NCBI RefSeq assembly: GCF_000422425.1
Contig: NZ_KE383830.1
Coordinates: forward strand, 86,077-150,076
Direction of reading: 5' to 3'
DNA from: Oceanospirillum beijerinckii DSM 7166
GTDB taxonomy: Bacteria; Pseudomonadota; Gammaproteobacteria; Pseudomonadales; Halomonadaceae
Length of the DNA: 64,000 bases
Each line of letters opens with the position of its first letter. Positions within the stretch are counted from its first letter, which is position 1. Positions 54,176 through 63,772 of this stretch are shown here, one piece after another. The translations under genes were made by a program, and so were the position numbers. Under the pieces are notes generated by a model, which made no database searches, was not told where the DNA came from, and saw nothing but the letters and a program-made list of their open reading frames with translations.

Positions 54176-55219
54176 ATGAAAATGACTAAACGTACTTTCC
54201 TGAAAAATATGGGCCTGAAAAGCTTGGGCCTGGCCGTGCTAATGAGCAGTACGCTGGGCGTCACTGGTCTAGCGCAGGCAGAGGAGAAACGCTCCTATAT
54301 TCTGGCAACCGCATCAACGGGTGGCACCTATTATCCCGTGGGTGTTGCCCTGGCGACACTGACGAAGGTTAAGCTGGAGCCTAAATACAAAATGTCTCTG
54401 TCAGCCATTAACTCAGCAGGTTCTGGTGAGAACGTAAAATTGCTGCGTGACAACGAAGCGCAATTTGCCATTCTGCAAGGGTTATATGGTGCCTGGGCGT
54501 GGAATGGCGATGGCGCACTGAAGGCTTCAGGTCCACAAAAACACCTGCGTTCAGTTTCTATGCTTTGGCAAAACGTCGAACAGTTTGCTGTTAAATCTGA
54601 GTTTGCGAAAACAGGTACTATTGCTGACCTGAGTGGCCTGGAAGGTAAAAAGTTTTCTATCGGTAAGAAGAACTCGGGTACCGAGGGTTCTGGCCGTCAG
54701 ATTCTGAGCGGTCTGGGCATTAACCCTGATAGCTTTGATCTGGCTTATATGGGGTATGGTCCTAGTGCTGATGCTCTGCAGAATGGCACCGTTAACGGTA
54801 TGAATATCCCATCAGGTGTACCGACCAGTGCAATGACCCGTGCTTATGCGGCTCTGGGCAGCGATATGACGCTACTGAACTTTACCGATGAGCAGATTAA
54901 AAAGGCCAACGGTAACTACCAACTTTGGACGCGTTTTGTAATTCCGGCCAATACTTACCCAGGTCAAAGTAAAGCGGTTAATACCATGGCGCAGCCTAAC
55001 TTTCTGGCCGTTCGTGATGATCTGCCAGAGGAAGATGTGTATCTGCTGACTAAAACCATGTACGAAAACCTGCCCTTCCTGAATGGTATTCACAAAGCGA
55101 CTAAGGCGATGGCATTGGAAAAAGCGATTGCGGGTTTACCAGTACCTCTACACACAGGTGCCGCTCGTTTCTATAAAGAGATGGGGATTGAGATTCCGGC
55201 TCACCTGATTGCTGAGTAA
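54176..55219 (+). CDS. TAXI-family TRAP transporter solute-binding protein
   Basis: A 347-aa periplasmic protein. The signal peptide has a KR pair and hydrophobic core and ends AQA at about 35. Mature part shows the TAXI hallmark ATASTGGTYYPVGVALA and the following SAGSGENVKLLRDNEAQFAILQ segment. Captures a small organic anion for the fused permease downstream; family members bind glutamate, 2-oxoglutarate and other dicarboxylates. AAGGGCG precedes the ATG. First gene behind the sigma-54 promoter. Confidence 0.94.
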   Translation: MKMTKRTFLKNMGLKSLGLAVLMSSTLGVTGLAQAEEKRSYILATASTGGTYYPVGVALATLTKVKLEPKYKMSLSAINSAGSGENVKLLRDNEAQFAILQGLYGAWAWNGDGALKASGPQKHLRSVSMLWQNVEQFAVKSEFAKTGTIADLSGLEGKKFSIGKKNSGTEGSGRQILSGLGINPDSFDLAYMGYGPSADALQNGTVNGMNIPSGVPTSAMTRAYAALGSDMTLLNFTDEQIKKANGNYQLWTRFVIPANTYPGQSKAVNTMAQPNFLAVRDDLPEEDVYLLTKTMYENLPFLNGIHKATKAMALEKAIAGLPVPLHTGAARFYKEMGIEIPAHLIAE

Positions 55220-55237
55220 GCTTTAGCGCTCTTTTTT

Positions 55238-55258
55238 GAGGGGCTGTGATGGCCCCTC
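55238..55258 (+). terminator. Hairpin between TRAP binding protein and permease genes
   Basis: GAGGGGC, 7-nt loop, GCCCCTC, followed by only a weak T-rich run. Typical of partial termination or 3'-end protection that keeps the binding protein in excess over the permease. Confidence 0.65.
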
Positions 55259-55353
55259 ATTTCGTTTAGCAACAGCATTTTTGACGATGTTATTTATGTC
55301 GTTAAGACACCATCGTTTTTGTGTATGACACTTTTGATGACCGGGATACTGTT

Positions 55354-57486
55354 ATGAGTACTGCCTCGACTAATACCGATCAGGAATTGGCTGACAAGCT
55401 ACAGAGTCTGGAATTAACACAGCGCTCGGAAGAGTCGACTGTGGGGCGTTTTATCTATTGGACGGGTGTAATATTCGCCCTGGCACATATCTATTTTAAT
55501 ACCTTGGGCACCCTGTCTGAACTTTGGGTGTCAGCGATTCACTTTGGCGGCTTTGCTCTGCTGTGTGCCTTGATGGTGCCTATGACCCGAAGCAAAACTG
55601 CAGCGGGTAAAAAGCTTGCTCTGGTGCTGGATATCTTGCTGGGGCTGGCGGCACTGCTCTGTACATTATATTTGATCGGCTTTGAGGATGAACTCTATTC
55701 CGGGGGCGTAAAATTTGCTCAGTGGGATTGGGTCTTCTCGATCTGTGCCATCTTTATTGCTCTGGAGATGGCCCGGCGTACTACCGGTTGGTTTATCCCT
55801 GCAATGATTGTCACCGCACTGACCTATGTGTTTTGGTGGGGGCAGTATATTGACGGTGTGTTTGGCTTTCCAGGCTTGAGCCTGGAAACCGTGCTTTATC
55901 GTAGCTATTTCTCTTCCGAGGGTATGTTTGGTCAGATCGCACGTATCTCCTGGACCTATGTCTTTATGTTTATCCTGTTTGGTGCCTTTCTGGTGAAGTC
56001 CGGTGCCGGGGATTTTATTATCGAACTGTCGCGCTGTGCAGCGGGGCGTTTTGTTGGTGGTCCGGGCTTTGTCGCGGTATTGGGTTCAGGTTTGATGGGC
56101 TCGGTTTCAGGTTCATCGGTAGCTAATACCGTTTCGACCGGTGTGATCACCATCCCTTTGATGCGTAAAGCAGGTTTCCCGGCCAAGTTCGCAGCGGGTG
56201 TTGAAGCTGCGGCGTCTACCGGTGGGCAGCTGATGCCACCGGTAATGGGGGCTGGTGCCTTTATTATGGCGTCTTATACCCAGATTCCTTATGTCGATAT
56301 TATCTCAATCGCCGCTTTGCCAGCGTTACTTTACTTTATGTCGGTAGGCTTTTTTGTCCGTATCGAAGCGATGCGTAGCCACGCAGGTTCAGTGGAACTG
56401 GAAAGCCGTCCATTAGGCGAAGTATTTAAAGATGGTTGGCACTATCTATTGCCTCTGGTGGTGTTGGTTGCGTTACTGATCTACGGCTTTACGCCGACCT
56501 ATGCCGCGGGTATCTCGATCATTTCCGTTGTGGTGGCGTCCTGGTTATCCAAACATCCCATGGGATTAAAAGATATTCTGGATGCGTTGGCTCAAGGCTC
56601 GAAAAATATGGCAACCACAGCGATGTTGCTGATTGCTGTGGGGCTGGTGGTTAATGTGGTTGCGATGACCGGCATCGGTAACACCTTCTCCCTGATGGTG
56701 ACTGAGTGGGCCAGTGGTAGTCTGTTGATCACCCTAATCCTGGTTGCTCTGGCCTCTCTGATTCTGGGTATGGGCCTGCCGGTAACCGCATCCTATATTG
56801 TATTAGCGACGCTTTCGGCTCCGGCACTATATGGCCTGATTGCGGAGATGCGGCTGGTGACTATGATGGCGGCGGGTAACTTGCCTGAAGCAGCGCAAAC
56901 TATCTTTCTTTTGGTTGACGCTGAGAAAGCGGCGTTATTATCGGCACCTATGAGTGAGTTGGATGCTCAACAGCTGTTGGCACTGGTGCCTGGGGATTTT
57001 AAAGGCCAGTTGTTAGAAATGGCGTTGGACCCGGATACATTGGCGATGATCCTGCTGTCGGCCCATATGATTATCTTCTGGTTATCTCAGGACAGTAATG
57101 TCACGCCTCCGGTATGTTTGACCGCATTTGCTGCCGCAGCAATTGCCAAAACGCCCCCGATGGCCACCGGTTTTATGGCGTGGAAAGTGGCAAAAGGTCT
57201 GTATATTGTGCCACTGTTATTTGCCTATACCGGCTTTATCGGTGGCAGCTGGTCAGAAGTACTTTCGATTTTCTTCTTCTCTCTGTTTGGTATCTATGCC
57301 TTAGCTGGTTTTATGGAAGGTTATCTGGAGAGCCAATTGAATCTGGCGCTGCGGGTATTAAGCGGTTTGGCAGGCGTGGCTATGATCTGGCCCCATAATG
57401 AGCTGCTGATCAGCGTAGCAGGCTTGATTGTTTTTCTGGCTATTTTTACTTACAGCCGTAAAGCACTGAAAGCCAGCGAAGCTTAA
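55354..57486 (+). CDS. TRAP transporter permease, fused small and large subunits (DctQM type)
   Basis: 710 aa from the ATG at 55354; a GTG at 55321 has no ribosome-binding site. An N-terminal DctQ-like block (about 30-160) is followed by a DctM-like block with about 12 helices. Signatures include GSGLMGSVSGSSVANTVSTG and AAASTGGQLMPPVMGAGAF, typical of the fused TAXI-type permeases, and a second VTASYIVLATLSAPALYGL repeat. It drives uptake with a sodium or proton gradient using the TAXI binding protein. Followed 25 bp later by lhgO. Confidence 0.94.
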   Translation: MSTASTNTDQELADKLQSLELTQRSEESTVGRFIYWTGVIFALAHIYFNTLGTLSELWVSAIHFGGFALLCALMVPMTRSKTAAGKKLALVLDILLGLAALLCTLYLIGFEDELYSGGVKFAQWDWVFSICAIFIALEMARRTTGWFIPAMIVTALTYVFWWGQYIDGVFGFPGLSLETVLYRSYFSSEGMFGQIARISWTYVFMFILFGAFLVKSGAGDFIIELSRCAAGRFVGGPGFVAVLGSGLMGSVSGSSVANTVSTGVITIPLMRKAGFPAKFAAGVEAAASTGGQLMPPVMGAGAFIMASYTQIPYVDIISIAALPALLYFMSVGFFVRIEAMRSHAGSVELESRPLGEVFKDGWHYLLPLVVLVALLIYGFTPTYAAGISIISVVVASWLSKHPMGLKDILDALAQGSKNMATTAMLLIAVGLVVNVVAMTGIGNTFSLMVTEWASGSLLITLILVALASLILGMGLPVTASYIVLATLSAPALYGLIAEMRLVTMMAAGNLPEAAQTIFLLVDAEKAALLSAPMSELDAQQLLALVPGDFKGQLLEMALDPDTLAMILLSAHMIIFWLSQDSNVTPPVCLTAFAAAAIAKTPPMATGFMAWKVAKGLYIVPLLFAYTGFIGGSWSEVLSIFFFSLFGIYALAGFMEGYLESQLNLALRVLSGLAGVAMIWPHNELLISVAGLIVFLAIFTYSRKALKASEA

Positions 57487-57511
57487 GTGGATTATCTATT
57501 TGAGAGCAATC

Positions 57512-58720
57512 ATGACCGAACAATATGATTATTTGATTATCGGCGGTGGTATAGTGGGGCTTTCCACCGCCTGGCAGTTGCAGCAGCAATGTCCAGATAA
57601 ACGCATTGTACTGCTGGAAAAAGAGTCTGCATTTGCCCAACATCAAACCGGCCATAACAGCGGTGTGATCCATGCGGGTGTTTATTACGCCCCCGGTAGC
57701 CTGAAAGCGGAGTTTTGTCGGGAAGGTGTTGAGAAAACCATCCAGTTCTGTCAGGACAACGGCATCAAATATGACCAGTGTGGCAAGCTACTGGTAGCCA
57801 CTAACCCACTGGAACATGAACGTATGCTGGCGCTCTATGAGCGCTGTCATCAGAACCAACTGGATGTAGAGCTGCTGGATGCGGCCCAGCTAAAAGAAAG
57901 AGAGCCTAATATTCAGGGTCTGGGTGCTATTCTGGTCAAAACAACGGGTATCGTCGATTATCGCCAGGTATGCAATAAGATGGCTGAGCGCTTTCGTGAA
58001 ACGGGTGGTCAGACACTGTTAAACACCCAAGTGACTGCGATGGAAGAAGATAGCGACGAAATTCGGGTACAGACCAATCAGGGCACTTTTCACTGTCGTT
58101 ATCTGATCTGTTGTTCCGGCCTGATGGCGGATCGTATGACCCGTATGCTGGGTATCGAAACCGATTTCCAGATCGTGCCGTTTCGGGGGGAATACTATCG
58201 CTTACCGGAAGATAAAAGTGATGTGGTCAAACACCTGATCTATCCTATTCCTGATCCTGATCTGCCGTTCCTGGGGGTGCATCTGACCCGTATGATCGAT
58301 GGCTCAGTCACCGTAGGGCCCAATGCGGTTCAGGGTTGGAAGCGGGAAGGCTATGGCAAGATTAATATTAGCCCAACCGATATCTGGGATATGGTGCGTT
58401 TTCCGGGCTTTTGGCGTGTACTGAAAAAACACCTGTTTACCGGTCTGGTGGAAACCAAGAATTCCCTTTGGAAACCGGGTTATCTCAAGCTGGTGCAGAA
58501 ATATTGCCCTTCAGTAAAACTGCAGGATTTAGAGCCTTATCCTGCAGGTATCCGAGCACAAGCCGTGCTGAAGGATGGCACCTTGGTTCATGATTTCCTG
58601 TTTGCTGAAAGCCCGCGTTCACTGCATGTGTGTAATGCACCGTCACCGGCTGCAACTTCCGCCATTCCTATTGGACGCCATATTGTTGAACGGGTGATAA
58701 AGGCTCAATCTGAGACATAA
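57512..58720 (+). CDS. lhgO: L-2-hydroxyglutarate oxidase
   Basis: 402 aa from the ATG at 57512; a TTG 12 bases earlier is less likely. FAD-binding motif IIGGGIVGLSTA at 9-20. HNSGVIHAGVYYAPGSLKA and the C-terminal GIRAQAVLKDG-type region are typical of LhgO/YgaF. It oxidises L-2-hydroxyglutarate to 2-oxoglutarate, passing electrons to the respiratory chain. Only 25 bp after the TRAP permease stop, so it is probably in the same operon; this suggests the transporter imports a C5-dicarboxylate. Confidence 0.93.
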   Translation: MTEQYDYLIIGGGIVGLSTAWQLQQQCPDKRIVLLEKESAFAQHQTGHNSGVIHAGVYYAPGSLKAEFCREGVEKTIQFCQDNGIKYDQCGKLLVATNPLEHERMLALYERCHQNQLDVELLDAAQLKEREPNIQGLGAILVKTTGIVDYRQVCNKMAERFRETGGQTLLNTQVTAMEEDSDEIRVQTNQGTFHCRYLICCSGLMADRMTRMLGIETDFQIVPFRGEYYRLPEDKSDVVKHLIYPIPDPDLPFLGVHLTRMIDGSVTVGPNAVQGWKREGYGKINISPTDIWDMVRFPGFWRVLKKHLFTGLVETKNSLWKPGYLKLVQKYCPSVKLQDLEPYPAGIRAQAVLKDGTLVHDFLFAESPRSLHVCNAPSPAATSAIPIGRHIVERVIKAQSET

Positions 58721-58898
58721 TATAGCTCAGTACACCTTGCCTTCCTGGAAGCCCTTGTCAGATAACCTGTCTTATCTTGCTGATCACTGAGAATCAGCAT
58801 ACTATCGGGTAGTGACATCAGTAGACATTATGACTTACTGCATATAAATCAATTGGATAGATTGGGATGTCTGGTTTTCTCGTTGAGAAGGTATCATC

Positions 58899-59405
58899 AT
58901 GAACAGGTCCTTATCCATTGTTGTTGTGGCACTGCTTTCATTTTTGATGGTGGCTTGTGGCTCTTCCACCAAGCGATCAACAACAGAAATCCCTGCTGTT
59001 AGCCATGGCAAGGAAATCAGTTTTTCTGATGCCCAGGCAGTTAAAGCCGCCCTATACCGAGAATATCAGTACTGGAAAGGTACTCGATATACTCTTGGCG
59101 GCACGAGCAAAAAGGGAGTTGACTGTTCTGGATTGATATATGTTGTTTACAAAAAACAGTTTGGTATTGAGCTACCACGCACCACTCTATATCAATCAAA
59201 GACAGGGGTGTGGATTAAGCAAAACTCTCTGCGCCCCGGAGATCTGGTCTTTTTCAGAACAGGCTCAAAGGTCAGACATGTGGGAATTTATGTTGAAGGT
59301 AATCAGTTCCTGCATGCATCGACGTCAAAAGGTGTCATCTTATCAAGGCTGGATAATCCCTACTGGAAAGAAAAATATTGGCACTCCAGACGAATGACTC
59401 GTTAA
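58899..59405 (+). CDS. NlpC/P60-family lipoprotein (MepS/Spr-like)
   Basis: 168 aa with GAAGG before the ATG. Signal peptide and lipobox FLMVAC with Cys20. The NlpC/P60 domain has catalytic Cys76 (GVDCSGLIYVVY), His127 (RHVGIY) and His139 (FLHAST). Such enzymes cut peptide cross-links in peptidoglycan; the size and layout are those of MepS/Spr and related NlpC lipoproteins. Anchored to the outer membrane, facing the periplasm. Confidence 0.93.
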   Translation: MNRSLSIVVVALLSFLMVACGSSTKRSTTEIPAVSHGKEISFSDAQAVKAALYREYQYWKGTRYTLGGTSKKGVDCSGLIYVVYKKQFGIELPRTTLYQSKTGVWIKQNSLRPGDLVFFRTGSKVRHVGIYVEGNQFLHASTSKGVILSRLDNPYWKEKYWHSRRMTR

Positions 59406-59548
59406 TTTGATACTACTGATACTGACGAGGTCATCATACAGTCTTGTAAGTGCGCAAATACAGAGGTTTTTTCTTCTTTGGCCAACGGTCGGAGAGGATA
59501 AGGGTGTAAATGTCAAAAACTCTTTATGCAGGTACTGTTTCTCTTTGC

Positions 59549-60469
59549 TTAAAGGGTACCTGTATAGCTGTGAGTCTTTATTGTATGGATCAGCATTGCC
59601 CTTGACCGGACTCCTGATTTTTTATAGATACTGGTCAGTTGGTTCTCAATTGTTTTCTCTGAACTTCCCAGTTGTTCCGCAACCGCTCTGTTGGTGTAGG
59701 CCTTGCTCAGAAAAAAGCAGACCTGTTTCTCTTTTGATGTCAATACTGAAAAGCTATCGGGTAGTGGCATTGCTTCCAGACAGGTAAAGCCATGTAACAG
59801 GTACGTTCTGCATAATACATCGTCTGTTTCTATAAAGCCCGGTGCCGAGGCACAGATGCACTCCAGCCATTGTCCTCCCATTTGATCCAGTAGCGTTTCA
59901 AAGGATTCAGAGGCTTCTATTATGGCGCCTGATGAGCCACATATTGCATATAGACTACCTGGTTGCGAACAGCTTATACGTGCGGCATTCAGTTGTTGCA
60001 GGGCAGATGCTTGTATTATGTGTGGTAAAAACAATGTCAGCAGATCTGTTGTCTGTTCACCGTATTCTGTTGTTTCATTGAGAACGGAAACAACCAGCGT
60101 ATGAATTAAGCCCGTTTTATTGCATTGAGATGATATATAGAGGGGCTGGCTTTTTGTCGGAAAAATATCCAGGCTCAGGGGGGTTGGCTTTTTGGTCAAA
60201 GGTAGCTTTTTGAGTATGGTAATTTGCTCTTCAGTTAGAGAGCACGCTGTATGAAAGTCAGAGTTTGAGTAGGTAATACAATCAGGCTGGTGTTCTGAAT
60301 CTTGCACAAGCCAATAAAAACTTTCTATTGCAACTATAGAAGCTAATTGTTTTATAACGGCTTTTTTGAAAGCCAGTTCATCCGATATTTTTATCCCTTC
60401 ATACATTCCGGCAATTTGTTGTCCAGGCTGCAGTGGCTTTTTTGGTGGAGTCAATTGTAGCAACGCCAT
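59549..60469 (-). CDS. LuxR-type transcriptional regulator
   Basis: 306 aa, ATG preceded by AAGGAC. The C-terminal LuxR helix-turn-helix is clear (LTSKEKQVCFFLSKAYTNRA, then VAEQLGSSEKTIENQLTSIY). The N-terminal 220 residues are not a receiver or an autoinducer domain I can name; they may be GAF-like. Second gene of a pair with another LuxR-type protein of similar architecture, 9 bp apart, so probably paralogues acting together. Confidence 0.88.
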   Translation of the reverse strand: MALLQLTPPKKPLQPGQQIAGMYEGIKISDELAFKKAVIKQLASIVAIESFYWLVQDSEHQPDCITYSNSDFHTACSLTEEQITILKKLPLTKKPTPLSLDIFPTKSQPLYISSQCNKTGLIHTLVVSVLNETTEYGEQTTDLLTLFLPHIIQASALQQLNAARISCSQPGSLYAICGSSGAIIEASESFETLLDQMGGQWLECICASAPGFIETDDVLCRTYLLHGFTCLEAMPLPDSFSVLTSKEKQVCFFLSKAYTNRAVAEQLGSSEKTIENQLTSIYKKSGVRSRAMLIHTIKTHSYTGTL

Positions 60470-60478
60470 GTATTGTCC

Positions 60479-61459
60479 TTAATAGTCTGGCTGAGAAATC
60501 AGGTGTTGTCGGGATGAACAGTGGGTGAGCTTCAGAATTGATTTAACATGATTTTTCACCGTCGCTTCAGTGATCTGCAGCAGAGATGCAATCTCCTTAT
60601 TCGATCTACCCTGGCGGATCAGTTCCAGAACTTGCTTCTGACGCTGGCTTAACAAGCGTTTATGGTCATTATGTACTTGAATGTATAGCAGGCCATGAGC
60701 GCTTTGAGCGGTAAAAGGAATCCCCTTAACTTCAAAAATACCATCGAGCAAGGTTTCCGGGATAGACAGTTTACCTTGATGAATCAGCTGATGCTGCTGG
60801 CTTAAATCCCAGAACCCCGTCTCGGCCTCAATAATATTGCCATAATGATCCAATACGGCTCTGGCATTTTTGGCCATATCGTCAGTAGGGAGTGAGGTCG
60901 ATTGAAAACCATTAAGGATATTGACCTTAAGTGCGCCGATCAGGCTAGGTACTAAGTACTCTTTTATCTGCTTTTCTTCCGTTGTAAACGGCTTATCTGC
61001 GTCATGCCGTGCCAGTGTGACGATATGCATCAACTGGTTTTCAGGTGCGACGGATATGGTCATTAAAGAGTGATGCAGTGAGTATTTTTCACAATACAGA
61101 CGATACATGTCCGAATTCAGCCACTCATCTTTGGGAACAATATCAAGAATATCCTTTGTCTGTCCTAAACACCCCAGCATGATGCCAAATACCTGCTGTA
61201 CTTGTTGCGATACTGACGACAGGTGATGGTAATCCTCCATAAAGCCTTCTGGCAGATTAAGAGTAAAGGCATCCTGTTCATAAAAAGGAATCTGTTGTTC
61301 TGCACGGGTTAGCCATACGCCACTATCCGCTTTTAAACAGCGGGCAAAAACTTTAAATGCAGACTCCTTGAATGAGCTATGTGGTGTCGTTAAGGCCAGT
61401 TGATAAAGTTGGCTGATAACATCATCGAGCGAGTGATAAAGATTGATCTGACTATCCAT
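60479..61459 (-). CDS. LuxR-type transcriptional regulator
   Basis: 326 aa. C-terminal helix-turn-helix LLSQRQKQVLELIRQGRSNK, then EIASLLQITEATVKNHVKSI, typical of LuxR/NarL type. The N-terminal part (about 20-200) looks like a GAF or PAS-type sensing domain (KVFARCLKADSGVWLTRAEQ). First of the tandem regulator pair and divergent from the secreted-protein gene at 61759, which is the likely target by position. Confidence 0.88.
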   Translation of the reverse strand: MDSQINLYHSLDDVISQLYQLALTTPHSSFKESAFKVFARCLKADSGVWLTRAEQQIPFYEQDAFTLNLPEGFMEDYHHLSSVSQQVQQVFGIMLGCLGQTKDILDIVPKDEWLNSDMYRLYCEKYSLHHSLMTISVAPENQLMHIVTLARHDADKPFTTEEKQIKEYLVPSLIGALKVNILNGFQSTSLPTDDMAKNARAVLDHYGNIIEAETGFWDLSQQHQLIHQGKLSIPETLLDGIFEVKGIPFTAQSAHGLLYIQVHNDHKRLLSQRQKQVLELIRQGRSNKEIASLLQITEATVKNHVKSILKLTHCSSRQHLISQPDY

Positions 61460-61758
61460 TGAATCAGAGGCGATATCTCTGTGCAGCTTGAGATTAGCCC
61501 TTTTCCCCTATAGTGATATTGATTCTCTGCATGTATGAAACGGCCGGCAGGCTGAAACATAGCGCAGAGAGTAGAAGATTTTTCCATTTATGCTCTATAC
61601 GCAGTGTACCGCAGAGCCAAAAAAGCTGCTACTAACCCCCGATTGTTCAGGTTTAATTGACTCCATAAAATTCACGTTCACATAGGCGTCACCGGTTCGC
61701 CGATTGTAAAAACTCCCTCGGTTTTTACGCATCAGCAGGCTACATTTATGGAGAAATG
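61460..61758. promoter_or_regulatory. Divergent intergenic region between the LuxR pair and the secreted-protein gene
   Basis: 299 bp without a gene. GTAAAAA (61706-61712) and TTTTTAC (61722-61728) form an inverted repeat with a 9-nt spacer 30 bp before the secreted-protein start; it is a candidate operator. No promoter hexamers can be fixed. Confidence 0.45.
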
Positions 61759-63066
61759 ATGAAACCTTATAAATTGCTATTCACCAGTCTGATTACAGTT
61801 TTATTGCCTTTTTCGGCTTCTGCGCAGGAAATATCGCTATCCAATCCCGATGCAGAATATGCCAATAGAAGCTGTGTCTTAAAACAGTATATTGAGCATA
61901 AAACCGCACTGCCTGCAGATTGCCGCTGTGGTAATAACAGAGCGAATACCGGAGGTTTGAATGTCTGTCAGCGACCAACAGAAGTAGCAAGAAATATGGG
62001 AATCAATATCGCAGAAGGGCCCTCTTTTGCGAATTACTACAATTCTGAGCTAACCGGTGGTTTTATTGATTACGACAGAAATGAGCTGATTGCTTCGGTG
62101 CAATGGGATGCGGGGGCAGAGTCTAAGGGACTGGTTGTAGCCTATAACTTATCTGATTGGTCCCGGCGCTTTATCAGTGGTGATGCAGAAGATGAATATG
62201 GCCATCGGGTCATTGCTAAAGGCCCCCGCTTTTTTGAGCTGAAAGATATTCAGCCGGGTATTGATGGCTTTTGGTACGGTTTTGGTTATGAGCAGGGTAA
62301 ATCGGGTGGCGGGGCCAGAATTTTCCGTGTGGACCCTGAGACTGGCGACCGAAGTGTAGTCTGGCAAGGGCGGACGGCAGAATATGGCCAATGTCCATCT
62401 GGCCGGAAAAGTATCAAAATAGAATCACAGAAATATGTGCAATATACCCAGCAAGCATTTGCCATTGATCAGGCAGATGGTTCATTCCTGCTTTCGTTCA
62501 GTAACAATAAAATGGGGGGCACAGGTATTGCCCGTATTTCCCCGGATGGCTCAAAGTGTGACTTTGTGACGCTGAGTGGCAGAAGAGATGATGGCCTGGA
62601 GGTGGGCAGAGGGTTTGATATGCGTGGACCTATGTTAGGCCTGTATCTGCATAATGGGAAAATTTACACTCACTCCAGTGGAGAGAAAACCTTCTTTGAG
62701 ATTGACCCCGCTACAGGCAACAGAAAGGCGCTGACTCGAAAAGCTCCTAAACCACCTGCCTGGCGTCGTGTAGTCTGGGACGATAAAAGGGAAGTGTTCT
62801 GGGTCTCTGGTAAAATGAACTCTGTTACGGTGACAGCTTATGATCCAAAGCTGAATAAATACCTGCTGGCGCATAAAAGCTGCGGTAAACGATCAGACTG
62901 GGAATGGTTTCCGCTATGCATGGGCGGCCCTCTGAAGATTAACTCATTGAACTACGGCCCTATGTGGCTGAATAAAAATACGGGTAATCTGATTTTTGGA
63001 CAGGATTTGATTGGTATCGTGGAGTTTGAACCGGAAACAGGTAACTCAATCAATCGCAGTTTCTGA
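61759..63066 (+). CDS. Secreted protein of unknown function, probable beta-propeller
   Basis: 435 aa; the second of two adjacent ATGs is better spaced from GGAG. Signal peptide about 1-22, ending SASAQ. The mature protein has many Trp/Tyr/Gly-rich short strands with repeated patterns such as ARIFRVDPETGDRSVVWQG, IARISPDGSKCDF, FFEIDPATGNRKAL and VEFEPETGNS. These look like blades of a beta-propeller. Six or more cysteines, several near the N-terminus (CRCGNNR), suggest disulphides. Not assigned to a family. Likely periplasmic or exported and controlled by the divergent LuxR-type pair. Confidence 0.8.
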   Translation: MKPYKLLFTSLITVLLPFSASAQEISLSNPDAEYANRSCVLKQYIEHKTALPADCRCGNNRANTGGLNVCQRPTEVARNMGINIAEGPSFANYYNSELTGGFIDYDRNELIASVQWDAGAESKGLVVAYNLSDWSRRFISGDAEDEYGHRVIAKGPRFFELKDIQPGIDGFWYGFGYEQGKSGGGARIFRVDPETGDRSVVWQGRTAEYGQCPSGRKSIKIESQKYVQYTQQAFAIDQADGSFLLSFSNNKMGGTGIARISPDGSKCDFVTLSGRRDDGLEVGRGFDMRGPMLGLYLHNGKIYTHSSGEKTFFEIDPATGNRKALTRKAPKPPAWRRVVWDDKREVFWVSGKMNSVTVTAYDPKLNKYLLAHKSCGKRSDWEWFPLCMGGPLKINSLNYGPMWLNKNTGNLIFGQDLIGIVEFEPETGNSINRSF

Positions 63067-63178
63067 TGCGAAGGGAGCTGGTTTCCCCCGGCTCCGTATC
63101 GTTGTTATCAAAGCTTAGGATAAAGTGCTGTTGGCAATAGGTCTCTGGCATAATTTCTCAGGTGCCTTATCCCATCCA

Positions 63179-63200
63179 GGAAAGGGCCGTTGGCCCTTCC
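63179..63200. terminator. Bidirectional terminator hairpin
   Basis: GGAAAGGGCC, loop GT, TGGCCCTTCC is a near-perfect palindrome between two convergent genes (secreted protein and small lipoprotein). Confidence 0.7.
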
Positions 63201-63239
63201 TTATCAGTTTGCTATCGCAACTAATTTCTAAGAGTCTGG

Positions 63240-63425
63240 CTAACACCATCCTTTTTTCGCATGTCCCGGAGGGCAATGTTTCGATTTAGGTGCAGGCTCA
63301 CTGCTTTGCTCTTGTGTCTTCTTAATATCGACATCGATATCATCGACCTGTCCCTGTACCCGGGTAAGCTGACAGCCTGATAAAAACAAAGAAGACAAAG
63401 CTAGAGTTAATAGTAAAGGTTTCAT
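63240..63425 (-). CDS. Small lipoprotein with C-terminal CPPGHAKKGWC motif
   Basis: 61 aa from the ATG at 63425, with AGGAT upstream. Signal peptide with lipobox LFLSGC (Cys at about 18). The short mature part has an acidic, Gln-rich linker and ends CPPGHAKKGWC, a cysteine-bounded motif seen at the ends of several small proteobacterial envelope proteins. Role unknown; a structural or metal-related role is guesswork. Confidence 0.75.
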   Translation of the reverse strand: MKPLLLTLALSSLFLSGCQLTRVQGQVDDIDVDIKKTQEQSSEPAPKSKHCPPGHAKKGWC

Positions 63426-63772
63426 AAATATCCTGCTTTTCAGAAGATCCATACATAATTTTGCATGGATTTAATTTTAACAGAGTCGCCGATATTTGAT
63501 GGTAATCTGATCATAATTGAACCTGAAAAAACAATATTTTACATGTTATAACTTCATGTAAACTTGCACATGCCAGCATAAGGAAATCACCCCCTTCGGT
63601 GAGTGGCCGGAGAGGGCAAGAAGAGCGCAAGAAGAGGATAAGTGTCGAAGAGCTTTCTTATTGGCACCTAGCAGCCTGTCGGACTTAAGCTGTCAATAGG
63701 CTTAAAAATCAGAAAAAATTGCGATTTATGCAGGGATATTCCTATTTTTTGAGAATATCCCTGTTCAATACC
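63426..63772. other. Intergenic region and outer end of an insertion sequence
   Basis: No gene. An inverted repeat CAGGGATATTC (63731-63741) and GAATATCCCTG (63753-63763) lies directly after the transposase stop. The element end is probably near CAGCCTGTCGGACTTA (about 63669-63684), which resembles insertion-sequence termini. Its partner end is outside the window. Confidence 0.5.
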
